Shown here: in pieces, positions 56,178 to 64,000 of the stretch
Numbering within the stretch: the first letter of the stretch is position 1
How the letters are laid out: each line of letters opens with the position of its first letter
Assembly (NCBI GenBank): GCA_905479105.1
Contig: CAJQLE010000001.1
Coordinates: 62,001 to 126,000, forward strand
Reading direction: 5' to 3'
Length of the DNA stretch: 64,000 nucleotides
Origin: an uncultured Flavobacteriales bacterium
Lineage (GTDB): Bacteria > Bacteroidota > Bacteroidia > Flavobacteriales_G > Salibacteraceae
Translations under genes and position numbers: made by a program
The notes under the pieces: generated by a model
What the model was told of the DNA's origin: nothing
Database searches by the model: none
Seen by the model: only the letters and a program-made list of their open reading frames with translations

Positions 56178-57455
56178 TTATAAATTGTCATCTTCTTCAA
56201 ACCATTCTTTCCCTTTGTTGAGGAGCTTATCGAATAAGCCCGAAGTGGCTTTTTTCTTAGGCTTACGTGCGGAGACAGATGATTCTTTGCGGTTATTTCT
56301 TTCAGCGTATTCAAATCCTTTTAACACAAGACCTACGCCTGTTGCGTACATCGGACTTGCGACCTTATCGTTTCCAGAAGCCAAATGCTCAGTAGGATAG
56401 CCAATACGTGTATCCATTCCTGTTAAGTATTCAAAAAGTTGAGGTAAGTGTTTCAATTGAGCACCACCACCTGTGATTACGATCCCTGCGATCAACTTGC
56501 GTTCAAATCCTGAGTTACGTATTTCAAAGTAGACTTGCTCGATAATTTCTTCCATTCTAGCCTGAATGATGTGAGCCAAGTTCTTTACACTGATTTCTTT
56601 GGGTTCACGTCCGCTCAAACCAGGAATGACTACGATATCATTCGCTTGATTCTCACTTGCCAATGCAGAACCAAACTTCACTTTTAGTAATTCAGCTTGC
56701 TTGCGAATAATCGTGCATCCTTCTTTAATATCATCGGTGATAATATTACCTCCAAAAGGAATGACAGATGTATGACGAATGATTCCATCTTGGAAAATAG
56801 CAACATCCGTGGTGCCGCCCCCAATATCCACGAGTACAACTCCTGCTTCTCTTTCTTCATCGCTCAATACGGATGCAGCAGAAGCCAAAGGCTCAAGCGT
56901 AAGATCAGCAATTTCTAAGTCAGACTTCTGAACACACTTAAAGATATTCTGAATGGCTGTTACTAATCCTGTAATGATGTGAAAGTTCGCCTCGAGACGG
57001 ATACCACTCATTCCAATTGGATCTTTGATTCCAGATTCGTTATCTACAATAAAGTCTTGTGGTAATACATGAATGATAGATTCACCAGGAGGCAATACTA
57101 GTTTATGCATGTCTTGAATCAAGGCATCCACATCTTTCATTGAAATCTCATCCTCCAAGTTATCTAGGGTAATAACTCCACGATGCTGTAAGCTCTTAAT
57201 GTGCTGACCGGCTATACCCACATTGACTACTTTGATTTCACATCCAGAGTTAAGGCCTGCCTTTTCAACGGCCTTTCTAATAGCTTCAACAGCTGGAGTT
57301 ATATGAGATACAACACCTCTTCTTACTCCTACTGACTCGGCTTTACCCATTCCGAACAACTCTAGCTTACCATACTCGTTCTTCTTTCCTAAGAGGCAGG
57401 CTATTTTAGTTGTTCCAATGTCTAAACCAACAATGATTTGCTCGTTAGATTCCAT
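56178..57455 (-). CDS. ftsA: Cell division protein FtsA
   Basis: FtsA (425 residues) anchors FtsZ to the membrane. ATPase signatures are visible: VGLDIGTTK near residue 9 (phosphate 1), VLVDIGGGTTDVAIF near 202 (phosphate 2) and VITGGGAQLKHLPQL near 326 (adenosine). A C-terminal basic and then amphipathic stretch (GKEWFEEDDNL) could be the membrane-targeting end. Starts 3 bases after ftsQ stop; standard dcw order. Confidence 0.97.
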   Translation of the reverse strand: MESNEQIIVGLDIGTTKIACLLGKKNEYGKLELFGMGKAESVGVRRGVVSHITPAVEAIRKAVEKAGLNSGCEIKVVNVGIAGQHIKSLQHRGVITLDNLEDEISMKDVDALIQDMHKLVLPPGESIIHVLPQDFIVDNESGIKDPIGMSGIRLEANFHIITGLVTAIQNIFKCVQKSDLEIADLTLEPLASAASVLSDEEREAGVVLVDIGGGTTDVAIFQDGIIRHTSVIPFGGNIITDDIKEGCTIIRKQAELLKVKFGSALASENQANDIVVIPGLSGREPKEISVKNLAHIIQARMEEIIEQVYFEIRNSGFERKLIAGIVITGGGAQLKHLPQLFEYLTGMDTRIGYPTEHLASGNDKVASPMYATGVGLVLKGFEYAERNNRKESSVSARKPKKKATSGLFDKLLNKGKEWFEEDDNL

Positions 57456-57458
57456 AGA

Positions 57459-58256
57459 TTAACTTTTAGTGCAAACCACTTGGTTCGCATACTTTAGATT
57501 TATTACTTTATACTCGTTCCAGCCAGTTTTGTCAAGTCCTTCTGCATAGAAATACTTTAACTTATTCAGCTTTTTATCAAGGTCATTTGAATGTCCTATT
57601 AGGATGTGGTGATCACCTACTCTTGGAATTAATTCAATTTCTTTATCTCTATTCACATAAAGTTGGTTGATCTGAGAAGACCAAAACTTACTCTTACTGC
57701 AGGTTTGGGCCACAGTATATATATCAACCAAAACTTCCACATCAGGATGATCGGTCAACTTAGCCAATTCACTAATATTCTTGCCGATATATTGATGAAG
57801 CATTAATGTGATGTTTCCGTTAGCTACTGGCACACGTGCTGTGAACTTTGAAGACAATGGCATTATTGATCCTTCATGGTCGATATAAACGCTAATCCCT
57901 AAATCGTTGAACACACGAACAACAGGTTTGCGCGCCTTAACATCCAAATGCAAATCACCATTCAACTCCGCATAAACTTCCGCCTCTTGAATAAATGCAT
58001 TGTTCTCAAGCAAATGTTCAAGGTTTCCAGGATTGATATCTCGTAAAAGGGTAGAGTCAATGGAGTATCCAAGATCAAAAATTGTTTCCTCAATTTGATC
58101 TTCGTCAATGAAAAAGTTCTCACCTGCATAGTCAATCTTGACCACTACATGCTTCAAACGAATTTCATTAGAGGCAGAGACAGCTGCTACCAATAGCACG
58201 AATAAGGCTACTACGGCCAAAACTGCTCCTGATATTTTTATAAGCTTACTCCACAT
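57459..58256 (-). CDS. ftsQ: Cell division protein FtsQ
   Basis: The 265-residue protein has one N-terminal membrane helix (about residues 8-28) and a periplasmic part with a POTRA-like region (LKHVVVKIDYAGENFFIDEDQI) and a beta domain. Sequence conservation in FtsQ is low; position between murC and ftsA, size and topology support the name. It links the divisome to FtsL and FtsB-type partners. Its start overlaps the murC end by 11 bases. Confidence 0.88.
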   Translation of the reverse strand: MWSKLIKISGAVLAVVALFVLLVAAVSASNEIRLKHVVVKIDYAGENFFIDEDQIEETIFDLGYSIDSTLLRDINPGNLEHLLENNAFIQEAEVYAELNGDLHLDVKARKPVVRVFNDLGISVYIDHEGSIMPLSSKFTARVPVANGNITLMLHQYIGKNISELAKLTDHPDVEVLVDIYTVAQTCSKSKFWSSQINQLYVNRDKEIELIPRVGDHHILIGHSNDLDKKLNKLKYFYAEGLDKTGWNEYKVINLKYANQVVCTKS

Positions 58257-59589
58257 TTGATTTATTCTTTATCGCATTTGCAATAGGTTTGACGAAGCGA
58301 TCGATATCTCCCGCTCCTAAAACCAATACTACATCTGCATTTAACGATATTACGGCATTTAACAAGTCTGATTTTTGTACCAATTGCTTAGTTTTCAACG
58401 TGAGTTTATTCAAAAGATTCTCACTAGAAACGCCATCAATGGGTCTTTCACGGGCGGGATAAATCGGCAGTAAAATCACTTCATCAGCTTCTGATAAACT
58501 CTCTACAAAACCCTCTTCCAAATCTCTTGTCCGTGAGAATAAATGAGGTTGAAAAATGACAGCGACTTTCCTTCCAACGTATAACGTGCGAGCTGCCGTA
58601 AGCGCAGCCTTAATTTCTTCTGGATGATGCGCATAGTCGTCTATCACCACTTTTGTTGGTGTTTCTAAAATGCGCTCGAACCTGCGCTTAATACCCTCGA
58701 ATGATTCTATAGCCTTTGCAGCTTTATCTGCCTTAACATTCAGTTCCATTGCTAAAGAAATGGCAGCCGTAGCGTTCTCTACATTATGCTCACCCGCAAG
58801 CTTCAAAACATAGTGATCGCTTTCATTTACTGTAAAAGCAAAAGCTCCATTCACTACTTCAACATTCCCGTATTTCACTTCAGCCGTTGGCCCCTTTCCG
58901 TAAATACGCTTGTTTGGATGATCGAATATGTCTGCGATGTCTTCATGAACGATCAGAAGCTCAGCGCGACTAGCGAAGGTTTTGTAATCCTTCTTCATTT
59001 CTTCGAACGTCCCATAAATATCTAGGTGATCTGGATCTAAACTTGTTATCACGGCAATATTAGGATGCAATCTTAAAAAAGACCGGTCGTATTCGTCAGC
59101 TTCTACGACAACATAATTCGGTTTTCTGGTAGTGATTAAGTTTGAATCATATCCAGTCATTACACCACCAATAAAGGCTGCAATATCCCCTCGTGTTTCG
59201 TGTAATAGGTGAGCTGTTATGCCTGTAGTGGTAGTTTTACCATGGGTTCCAGCAATAGCAATGGTTTTTGTCTCTTTGGTGATCCACTCTAGCACTTCTG
59301 AACGTTTATACCATTGATTTCCCGTTGCTTCAACATATCCAAAAGCTATGTGATCAATAGGAACTGCAGGAGTATAAATGAACAAATCCGCGTCATCTAA
59401 TCCCTCTGAACTTTCGTCAAACCTCACATCGATTCCTTCCTCAATCAATTTATCAGTTAAAGAACTTGACGTTTTATCAAATCCTGAAACTTTAGCCCCC
59501 TTACCCTTGAAGTATCGCGCCAATGCGCTCATACCGATCCCTCCAATCCCGAGTAAATAAACCTTCTTAATATCCTTTAAATCCTTCAT
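58246..59589 (-). CDS. murC: UDP-N-acetylmuramate:L-alanine ligase
   Basis: The 447-residue ligase adds L-Ala to UDP-MurNAc. Visible motifs: LLGIGGIGMSALAR (Rossmann-like UDP domain, 12-26), the ATP loop AGTHGKTTTTGI (about 113-124), EADEYDRSFLR and DPDHLDIY, and DDYAHHPEEI in the C-terminal domain. All Mur ligase catalytic features are present. It overlaps murG by 4 bases and ftsQ by 11. Confidence 0.97.
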   Translation of the reverse strand: MKDLKDIKKVYLLGIGGIGMSALARYFKGKGAKVSGFDKTSSSLTDKLIEEGIDVRFDESSEGLDDADLFIYTPAVPIDHIAFGYVEATGNQWYKRSEVLEWITKETKTIAIAGTHGKTTTTGITAHLLHETRGDIAAFIGGVMTGYDSNLITTRKPNYVVVEADEYDRSFLRLHPNIAVITSLDPDHLDIYGTFEEMKKDYKTFASRAELLIVHEDIADIFDHPNKRIYGKGPTAEVKYGNVEVVNGAFAFTVNESDHYVLKLAGEHNVENATAAISLAMELNVKADKAAKAIESFEGIKRRFERILETPTKVVIDDYAHHPEEIKAALTAARTLYVGRKVAVIFQPHLFSRTRDLEEGFVESLSEADEVILLPIYPARERPIDGVSSENLLNKLTLKTKQLVQKSDLLNAVISLNADVVLVLGAGDIDRFVKPIANAIKNKSNVE

Positions 59590-60683
59590 TGAGCCAGGTT
59601 TATTATGTGTTGAGCTATATCTGATGCAGCGCTCGGAAGAGCGTGCTTTTTAATGTTTTCAGATAATAATGAACGCTTAGAAACATCTGTAACTAAGCTC
59701 AATATTTCTGGAACTAGATCTTTTGACGCATTCTTATCAGCTACCATAATGGCCGCTTGAGTTTGCACTAAGGCTTCTGCGTTTTTTGTTTGATGATCTT
59801 CAGCTGCGAAAGGGTAAGGAACTAAAACAGCGGGCTTACCTATGATACAAAGCTCGCTGACAGCAATTGCTCCAGCTCTAGAAATCACAATATCGGCAGC
59901 CGCATAAGCCATATCCATATCATAGATGAAATCCGTTATAACAAGAGGCTTGTCCTTACGAGTAACTAGTATTTGCTTTGATTCTTCTGCGAATAGGTTT
60001 CCTGTCTGCCAAATGACTTGAATACCGGCTCCAAGCAATTCGTCAATGCCATCTTTCAATGCTAGATTAATAGACCTTGCTCCGAGACTTCCGCCCACGG
60101 TTAGAAGTACAGGCTTAGTAGAATCGAAGCCATAATTCTTAAATGCCTCTTCCCGCTTCCCCTCGATTTCTACTACGTTTTTTCTAACCGGATTTCCTGT
60201 TTTCTCGATGCGAGCTTTTGGGAAAAATTTCTCCATTCCATCATAAGCAACACACACCTTGCTAACAGATGATGCTACCCATCGATTGGTTATTCCTGCG
60301 AAGGAATTTTGTTCTTGTATTAATGTGGGAATACCCATCCATGTAGCCATTCTCAATACCGGACCACTCGCAAAACCTCCTACGCCAACAACTACATCAG
60401 GTTTAAAATCCTTAATGACTGTCCTTGCCTTGACTAAACTTAATAGCAATTTGAAAGGAAACATGAGATTACTGATTGTCAGCTTCCGTTGAATTCCTGT
60501 GATATTTAATCCAATGATTTTGTATCCAGCGGCTGGAACCTTTTCCATCTCCATTTTACCTTTGGCTCCAACGAATAAGAACTCCGTATCAGGCAGACGT
60601 TCCTTAATTGTATTGGCAATTGCTATTGCAGGGAAAATATGTCCTCCTGTGCCTCCTCCGCTGATCATTACTTTAAGAGACAT
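59586..60683 (-). CDS. murG: Undecaprenyl-PP-MurNAc-pentapeptide GlcNAc transferase
   Basis: MurG (365 residues) adds GlcNAc to lipid I to make lipid II on the cytoplasmic side. The glycine-rich loops SGGGTGGHIFPA (8-19) and VGVGGFASGP (about 97) fit GT28, with LLTVGGSLGARSIN, the donor-site RAGAIAVSE and VPYPFAAEDHQ. Start ATG overlaps the ftsW end by 11 bases. Normal size. Confidence 0.97.
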   Translation of the reverse strand: MSLKVMISGGGTGGHIFPAIAIANTIKERLPDTEFLFVGAKGKMEMEKVPAAGYKIIGLNITGIQRKLTISNLMFPFKLLLSLVKARTVIKDFKPDVVVGVGGFASGPVLRMATWMGIPTLIQEQNSFAGITNRWVASSVSKVCVAYDGMEKFFPKARIEKTGNPVRKNVVEIEGKREEAFKNYGFDSTKPVLLTVGGSLGARSINLALKDGIDELLGAGIQVIWQTGNLFAEESKQILVTRKDKPLVITDFIYDMDMAYAAADIVISRAGAIAVSELCIIGKPAVLVPYPFAAEDHQTKNAEALVQTQAAIMVADKNASKDLVPEILSLVTDVSKRSLLSENIKKHALPSAASDIAQHIINLAQ

Positions 60684-61848
60684 GAGCCATTGGTTTATTG
60701 GTGAAACTCTTGTCTTCTTTATCAGCTCCTACGCTTACACTCAATATTATCCCAACAGCAAAGCAGGTAAACCAAATCGATGTTCCACCCATAGAAACCA
60801 TAGGAAGAGACTGACCTGTTACTGGAACCAAATTAACGGCAACAGCCATATTTATCATTGCTTGAAATACGAGACTAAACCCAATTCCAATAGAGAGCAA
60901 TGATCCGAATGTTCGTGGACAATCAAGGCCAATTTTTATTGCACGGAAGAGCAGAACCAAGTATAAAATGAGGATGAATATTCCACCAATCAATCCGTAT
61001 TCTTCCAATACAATGGAATAAATAAAGTCAGAATATGGGTGAGGCAAAAAATTTCTTTGTGTGCTCTTTCCAGGCATTTTACCGACTATTCCACCAGTAG
61101 CAATGGCAATTTTAGATTGATCACTTTGGTAACTCTGATTCATGCTAGATTCATCAGGAGAAACAAATGATTCTACGCGACTAATCCAAGTGTCCAGCCG
61201 ATTAAATGATCCAGGCAATGCTTTTCCAGTCATATATACCATGCCCAAAGCAAAAACGCCTGAAAGCATTAATAGGCCTAAGTGTTTCAATTGAACCCTG
61301 CCAATGAACATCAAGACCAAACAATTGATAAACAACATAGCAGCAGTAGACAAATCCGCAGGAAGTATGAGTCCACAGACAATAAAAACGGGTATAAGTA
61401 AGGGTAAAAATCCTCGCTTGAAATCCTTGATTTCATCTTGCCTGACCGCTAAAAAGCGCGCTACAAAAATGATCAGGGCTACTTTAGCCAAGTCGGATGT
61501 TTGAAAAGTTTGATTTATAACTGGAATGGTAAGCCAGCGATTTGCGCTATTAATACTCGTACCCATCAATAAAGTGACTAGTAAAAGTGGAATACTCACA
61601 TAAAGAGCCAATTGTGCAATCTTGGAGTAATAGGTGTATTTGATTCTATGTGCCAGGTACATTAACCCAAGCCCTGCCACAAGAATAAATCCATGTCGAA
61701 ACAAGTAGTAAAACGTATTGCCATCATGGTGACGATAAGCCAAGGTGACAATACTACTATACACCAACAACAAGCTCAGCACTGAAAGCAGCAGCATGAT
61801 CAGCCAAACTGGTCGATCTCCTTTTATATATTTAAGTAATGCTTCCAA
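60673..61848 (-). CDS. ftsW: Septal peptidoglycan glycosyltransferase FtsW
   Basis: The 391-residue SEDS protein has about ten membrane segments with family motifs GSINSANRWL-like (GTSINSANRWL), the LPADLSTAAMLFINC segment and EEYGLIGGIF. FtsW polymerises glycan strands from lipid II at the septum. The start is TTG, immediately after the stop of the MurD-C-like gene with no spacing; the next ATG is 17 residues downstream and would remove the conserved KGD(R/K) segment, so TTG is preferred. It overlaps murG by 11 bases. Confidence 0.93.
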   Translation of the reverse strand: MEALLKYIKGDRPVWLIMLLLSVLSLLLVYSSIVTLAYRHHDGNTFYYLFRHGFILVAGLGLMYLAHRIKYTYYSKIAQLALYVSIPLLLVTLLMGTSINSANRWLTIPVINQTFQTSDLAKVALIIFVARFLAVRQDEIKDFKRGFLPLLIPVFIVCGLILPADLSTAAMLFINCLVLMFIGRVQLKHLGLLMLSGVFALGMVYMTGKALPGSFNRLDTWISRVESFVSPDESSMNQSYQSDQSKIAIATGGIVGKMPGKSTQRNFLPHPYSDFIYSIVLEEYGLIGGIFILILYLVLLFRAIKIGLDCPRTFGSLLSIGIGFSLVFQAMINMAVAVNLVPVTGQSLPMVSMGGTSIWFTCFAVGIILSVSVGADKEDKSFTNKPMAHVS

Positions 61849-62364
61849 TTATTTTAAGCGCATTTCGCGAACAGCCTTTCTAAATGACTGTCCATTTTCT
61901 TTATAATGAGTGAAGTTTTCCAAATCATTGACTCCAGGTGAGAATAAAACAACATCACCACTTTCAGCAAGATCTCGAGCTGCAATTGCTGCATTCATAA
62001 TAGAGTCAACCTTAACGATTGGTTTATGCACCGCACGCATTGACGCTAAAACCTTATCATGATGCTGACCAGTAATCACGAATGCCTTGATGTTGCTGAT
62101 TTTTATCTCATTCATCAGTGCATAGTCATCTTCATCTGCTGATGAGCTCATGACCCATACCACCGGCATATCCATGCATTCTAAAGAGTACCATGTTGAA
62201 TTGAGGTCAGTAGCCTTTGCATCATTCACATATTCCACTCCATCAACAACATCAACAAACTCTAAGCGATGTTCGATATCGCCCATTCTACGCATACTTT
62301 GCTTTCTCGCATCAATGAGTCGTTCATTAACCTTTGCTTCCAGTATAGATGTTTGTGACTTCAT
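61849..62364 (-). CDS. Free-standing MurD C-terminal-domain-like protein
   Basis: This 171-residue protein aligns with the C-terminal domain of the MurD next to it. Over the segment beginning IEHRLE, I count about 26 identities in 44 positions, including the EHRLE, NDxKAT and NSTWYxLE motifs. It keeps K50 and T52 of the NDAKAT motif. It has lost the GGxDKG loop (here SSSADEDD, residues 73-80) and the SPACASFD motif (here SPGVNDLE, 142-149), which in MurD bind D-glutamate. It has no ATP-binding central domain. It is a duplicated and shrunken relative, between murD (11 bases away) and ftsW (adjacent). Catalysis is unlikely; a binding or regulatory role is inference. Confidence 0.8.
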   Translation of the reverse strand: MKSQTSILEAKVNERLIDARKQSMRRMGDIEHRLEFVDVVDGVEYVNDAKATDLNSTWYSLECMDMPVVWVMSSSADEDDYALMNEIKISNIKAFVITGQHHDKVLASMRAVHKPIVKVDSIMNAAIAARDLAESGDVVLFSPGVNDLENFTHYKENGQSFRKAVREMRLK

Positions 62365-62375
62365 GGAGTGATTGA

Positions 62376-63716
62376 TTACAGGTTTCTTACAGCTTCTTTA
62401 AATTGACGTCCACGATCTTCATAATCATCGAATAAATCAAAACTTGCGCAAGCAGGGCTTAGCAATACAGCATCACCTTTAACGCCAGCTTTATAGGCTT
62501 TGTAAACAGCCTCGCGCATAGTATCTACTTCGATAATTTGCTCAACATACGGTCCAAAAGCTTCAATCAACTTGGCGTTGTCCTTTCCTAGACAAACGAG
62601 TGTTTTTACTTTGGCCTTCACCATAGCGTCAAGCTGAGTATAATCATTGCCTTTATCTACACCTCCAGCAATCCAAACTACAGGCTGATTCATACTTTCT
62701 AATGCATACCAAGTAGAGTTTACGTTGGTTGCTTTTGAATCATTGATAAAAGAAATTCCATAAACATCATTCACAAGTTCAAGTCTGTGTTCAATGTTTT
62801 GAAAATCTGATAAACACTCTCTTATCAAATCTTTTCTTACCTCTAGTATTCTAGCTGCGATGCCTGATGCCATCGAGTTGTAGAGGTTGTGTTTGCCCTG
62901 AAGGGCGAGTTCTTGCATCGTCATAGTAAATTGGTTTTTATTTGGGTTAATGGTTATTTTATTGTCGTTTGCGAAGGCTGCTAAACCTTCATGATTCTGT
63001 TTTATTGAAAAAGGCGCTTTTTTTGCTTTTGATTCTATAGTTTTCATCACTTCACGCGTCACTGGATCATCTTCGTTATAGATGAACCAATCATCGCTGG
63101 ATTGATTTTGAGTGATTCGCATCTTAGCTCTAGCATACTTCATAAGGTCATATTCATACCTATCAAGATGATCTTCAGTAATATTCAATAGCATGGCGAT
63201 ATCACATTTGAAATCATACATACCATCCAACTGAAAACTGCTAATCTCAAGAACTACCCATTCGTATTTATCTCCTTCGGCAACTATTGCCGCAAGACTC
63301 TTACCGATATTTCCTGCCAGTCCAACGTTGATTCCTGCGCGTTGAAGAATATGATGCATTAGAAGTGCCGTAGTTGTTTTACCGTTACTACCTGTGATTC
63401 CAATGAACTTGGCTTTGGAATAACGTCCAGCAAATTCAAGCTCATTGATCACCGGAATACCTTTTTCTCTCAACTTCACTATCAATGATGCTGAATCAGG
63501 AATTCCAGGGCTTTTCACCACTTCATCTGCAGCTAGAATTTGATCAACAGAATGACCTTTTTCTTCAAACAGAATGTCATTATTTAAAAGAACGTTCTTA
63601 TACTTTTCCTTAAGTGCACCTGCGTCACTCACAAATACATCCCAGTCTTTTTGCTTCGCCAATAGCGCTGCTCCTACTCCACTTTCTCCGCCTCCAAGCA
63701 CGATCAACTTCTTCAC
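62376..63716 (-). CDS. murD: UDP-N-acetylmuramoyl-L-alanine:D-glutamate ligase
   Basis: MurD adds D-Glu to UDP-MurNAc-L-Ala. The GTG at 63716, which shares one base with the mraY stop (TAGTG), gives 446 residues starting KKLIVLGGGESGVG; a longer open frame from a TTG at 63773 lies inside mraY and is rejected. The ATP loop GITGSNGKTTTALL is around residue 105, the C-terminal EHRLE, NDSKATN, GGVDKG and LSPACASFDLF motifs are all intact. This is the functional copy compared with the 171-residue paralogue downstream. Confidence 0.97.
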   Translation of the reverse strand: MKKLIVLGGGESGVGAALLAKQKDWDVFVSDAGALKEKYKNVLLNNDILFEEKGHSVDQILAADEVVKSPGIPDSASLIVKLREKGIPVINELEFAGRYSKAKFIGITGSNGKTTTALLMHHILQRAGINVGLAGNIGKSLAAIVAEGDKYEWVVLEISSFQLDGMYDFKCDIAMLLNITEDHLDRYEYDLMKYARAKMRITQNQSSDDWFIYNEDDPVTREVMKTIESKAKKAPFSIKQNHEGLAAFANDNKITINPNKNQFTMTMQELALQGKHNLYNSMASGIAARILEVRKDLIRECLSDFQNIEHRLELVNDVYGISFINDSKATNVNSTWYALESMNQPVVWIAGGVDKGNDYTQLDAMVKAKVKTLVCLGKDNAKLIEAFGPYVEQIIEVDTMREAVYKAYKAGVKGDAVLLSPACASFDLFDDYEDRGRQFKEAVRNL

Positions 63717-64000
63717 TATCTCAGCTTTAATGTGATAATGCTGATCACAGCTAGCATAACTCCAATGATCCAAAAGCGAGAGACAATTTTGCTCTCATGC
63801 ATACCCTTCATTTGATAATGATGATGAAGAGGCGCCATGAGAAAAACTCTCCTTCCTTCACCGTACTTATTTTTAGTGTATTTGAAATATGCTACCTGCA
63901 AAACCACGGATAGATTCTCCACTAAAAAGACACCGCAAAAAATTGGAATGAGAAGTTCTTTCTTAATAGCAAGAGCAAATACGGCTATGATTCCACCAAT
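63716..64000 (-). CDS. mraY: Phospho-MurNAc-pentapeptide transferase MraY, C-terminal part
   Basis: The reading frame is open from the window edge (64000) to a TAG at 63716-63718, giving the last 94 residues. [25 protein letters not shown] and [25 protein letters not shown] are late MraY motifs, including the conserved HHH. MraY makes lipid I at the inner membrane. The gene continues beyond the window. It precedes murD in the normal dcw order. Confidence 0.96.
   Translation of the reverse strand: MGGIIAVFALAIKKELLIPIFCGVFLVENLSVVLQVAYFKYTKNKYGEGRRVFLMAPLHHHYQMKGMHESKIVSRFWIIGVMLAVISIITLKLR

Noticed and set aside
63717-63773. An extension of murD by 19 codons to a TTG at 63773
   Set aside because: It lies entirely in the mraY reading region, starts with an unusual peptide unlike MurD, and the GTG at 63716 overlapping the mraY stop gives the normal N-terminus KKLIVLGGG.

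Overview
This window is a stretch of chromosome from a member of the Bacteroidota, most likely a flavobacterium-like marine or aquatic species. The evidence is a complete gliding/type IX secretion block (gldK, gldL, gldM, gldN plus a porP/sprF gene), a protein with SprB-type repeats and a type IX sorting tail, atpD-atpC split from the rest of the ATP synthase genes, Bacteroidota-type promoters (TTG at -33, TAnnTTTG at -7), an almost complete lack of Shine-Dalgarno sequences, and AT-rich DNA. No phage, insertion sequence, integron or CRISPR array was seen. The window is dense core genome, with no gene-free gap over about 270 bases.

Layout. 1-7.5 kb: end of an M23 peptidase gene, a MerR regulator, hldD (LPS heptose), a PTPS-folE-fabD operon, a CpsB-type phosphatase, a cyclophilin lipoprotein, a 45-residue lipoprotein, a leucine-rich-repeat protein and ribF. 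7.6-9.4 kb: atpD-atpC. 9.5-17.4 kb: two deoxynucleoside kinases, a GH3-family protein, a PolX/PHP protein whose polymerase aspartates are replaced, sppA and folK. 17.4-22.7 kb: an OmpA-like/TPR lipoprotein, a small Cys-rich lipoprotein, a SpoU methyltransferase and mutS. 22.8-25 kb: tRNA-Gly, tRNA-Leu, waaA and an outer-membrane protein. 25.1-31.5 kb: a six-gene nucleotide-sugar operon (WbpE-, Ugd-, Uxs-, WbpD-, TviB/WbpA- and RfbB-like) without glycosyltransferases. 31.7-37.6 kb: porP-gldK-gldL-gldM-gldN. 37.7-45.8 kb: an arginase-fold pseudoenzyme, topA, miaB, a sigma-54 activator, lptE, a TPR-like protein and secG. 45.9-48.4 kb: groES-groEL and yqeY. 48.5-54.1 kb: a giant secreted modular protein. 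54.4-64 kb: the division/cell-wall (dcw) cluster on the minus strand in the order mraY, murD, a free-standing MurD C-terminal-domain paralogue, ftsW, murG, murC, ftsQ, ftsA, ftsZ.

Much of the window serves the cell envelope: LPS core (hldD, waaA, lptE), surface sugars (25-31 kb), peptidoglycan and septation (54-64 kb), protein export (secG, sppA, gldKLMN/porP) and a probable substrate of that export system (48.5-54.1 kb).

The most unusual items are: (1) a 171-residue protein equivalent to only the C-terminal domain of MurD, directly between murD and ftsW, with the substrate-binding residues lost; (2) an arginase-like protein beside the type IX secretion block with every metal-ligand motif replaced; (3) the giant adhesin-like gene lying between ftsZ and yqeY, with blocks of 6 SprB, 4 HYR-like and 2 SprB modules; (4) a perfect 8-bp inverted repeat with a 9-nt spacer upstream of groES, with CIRCE geometry but not CIRCE sequence; (5) a PolX homologue that keeps its PHP domain but not its polymerase aspartate pair.
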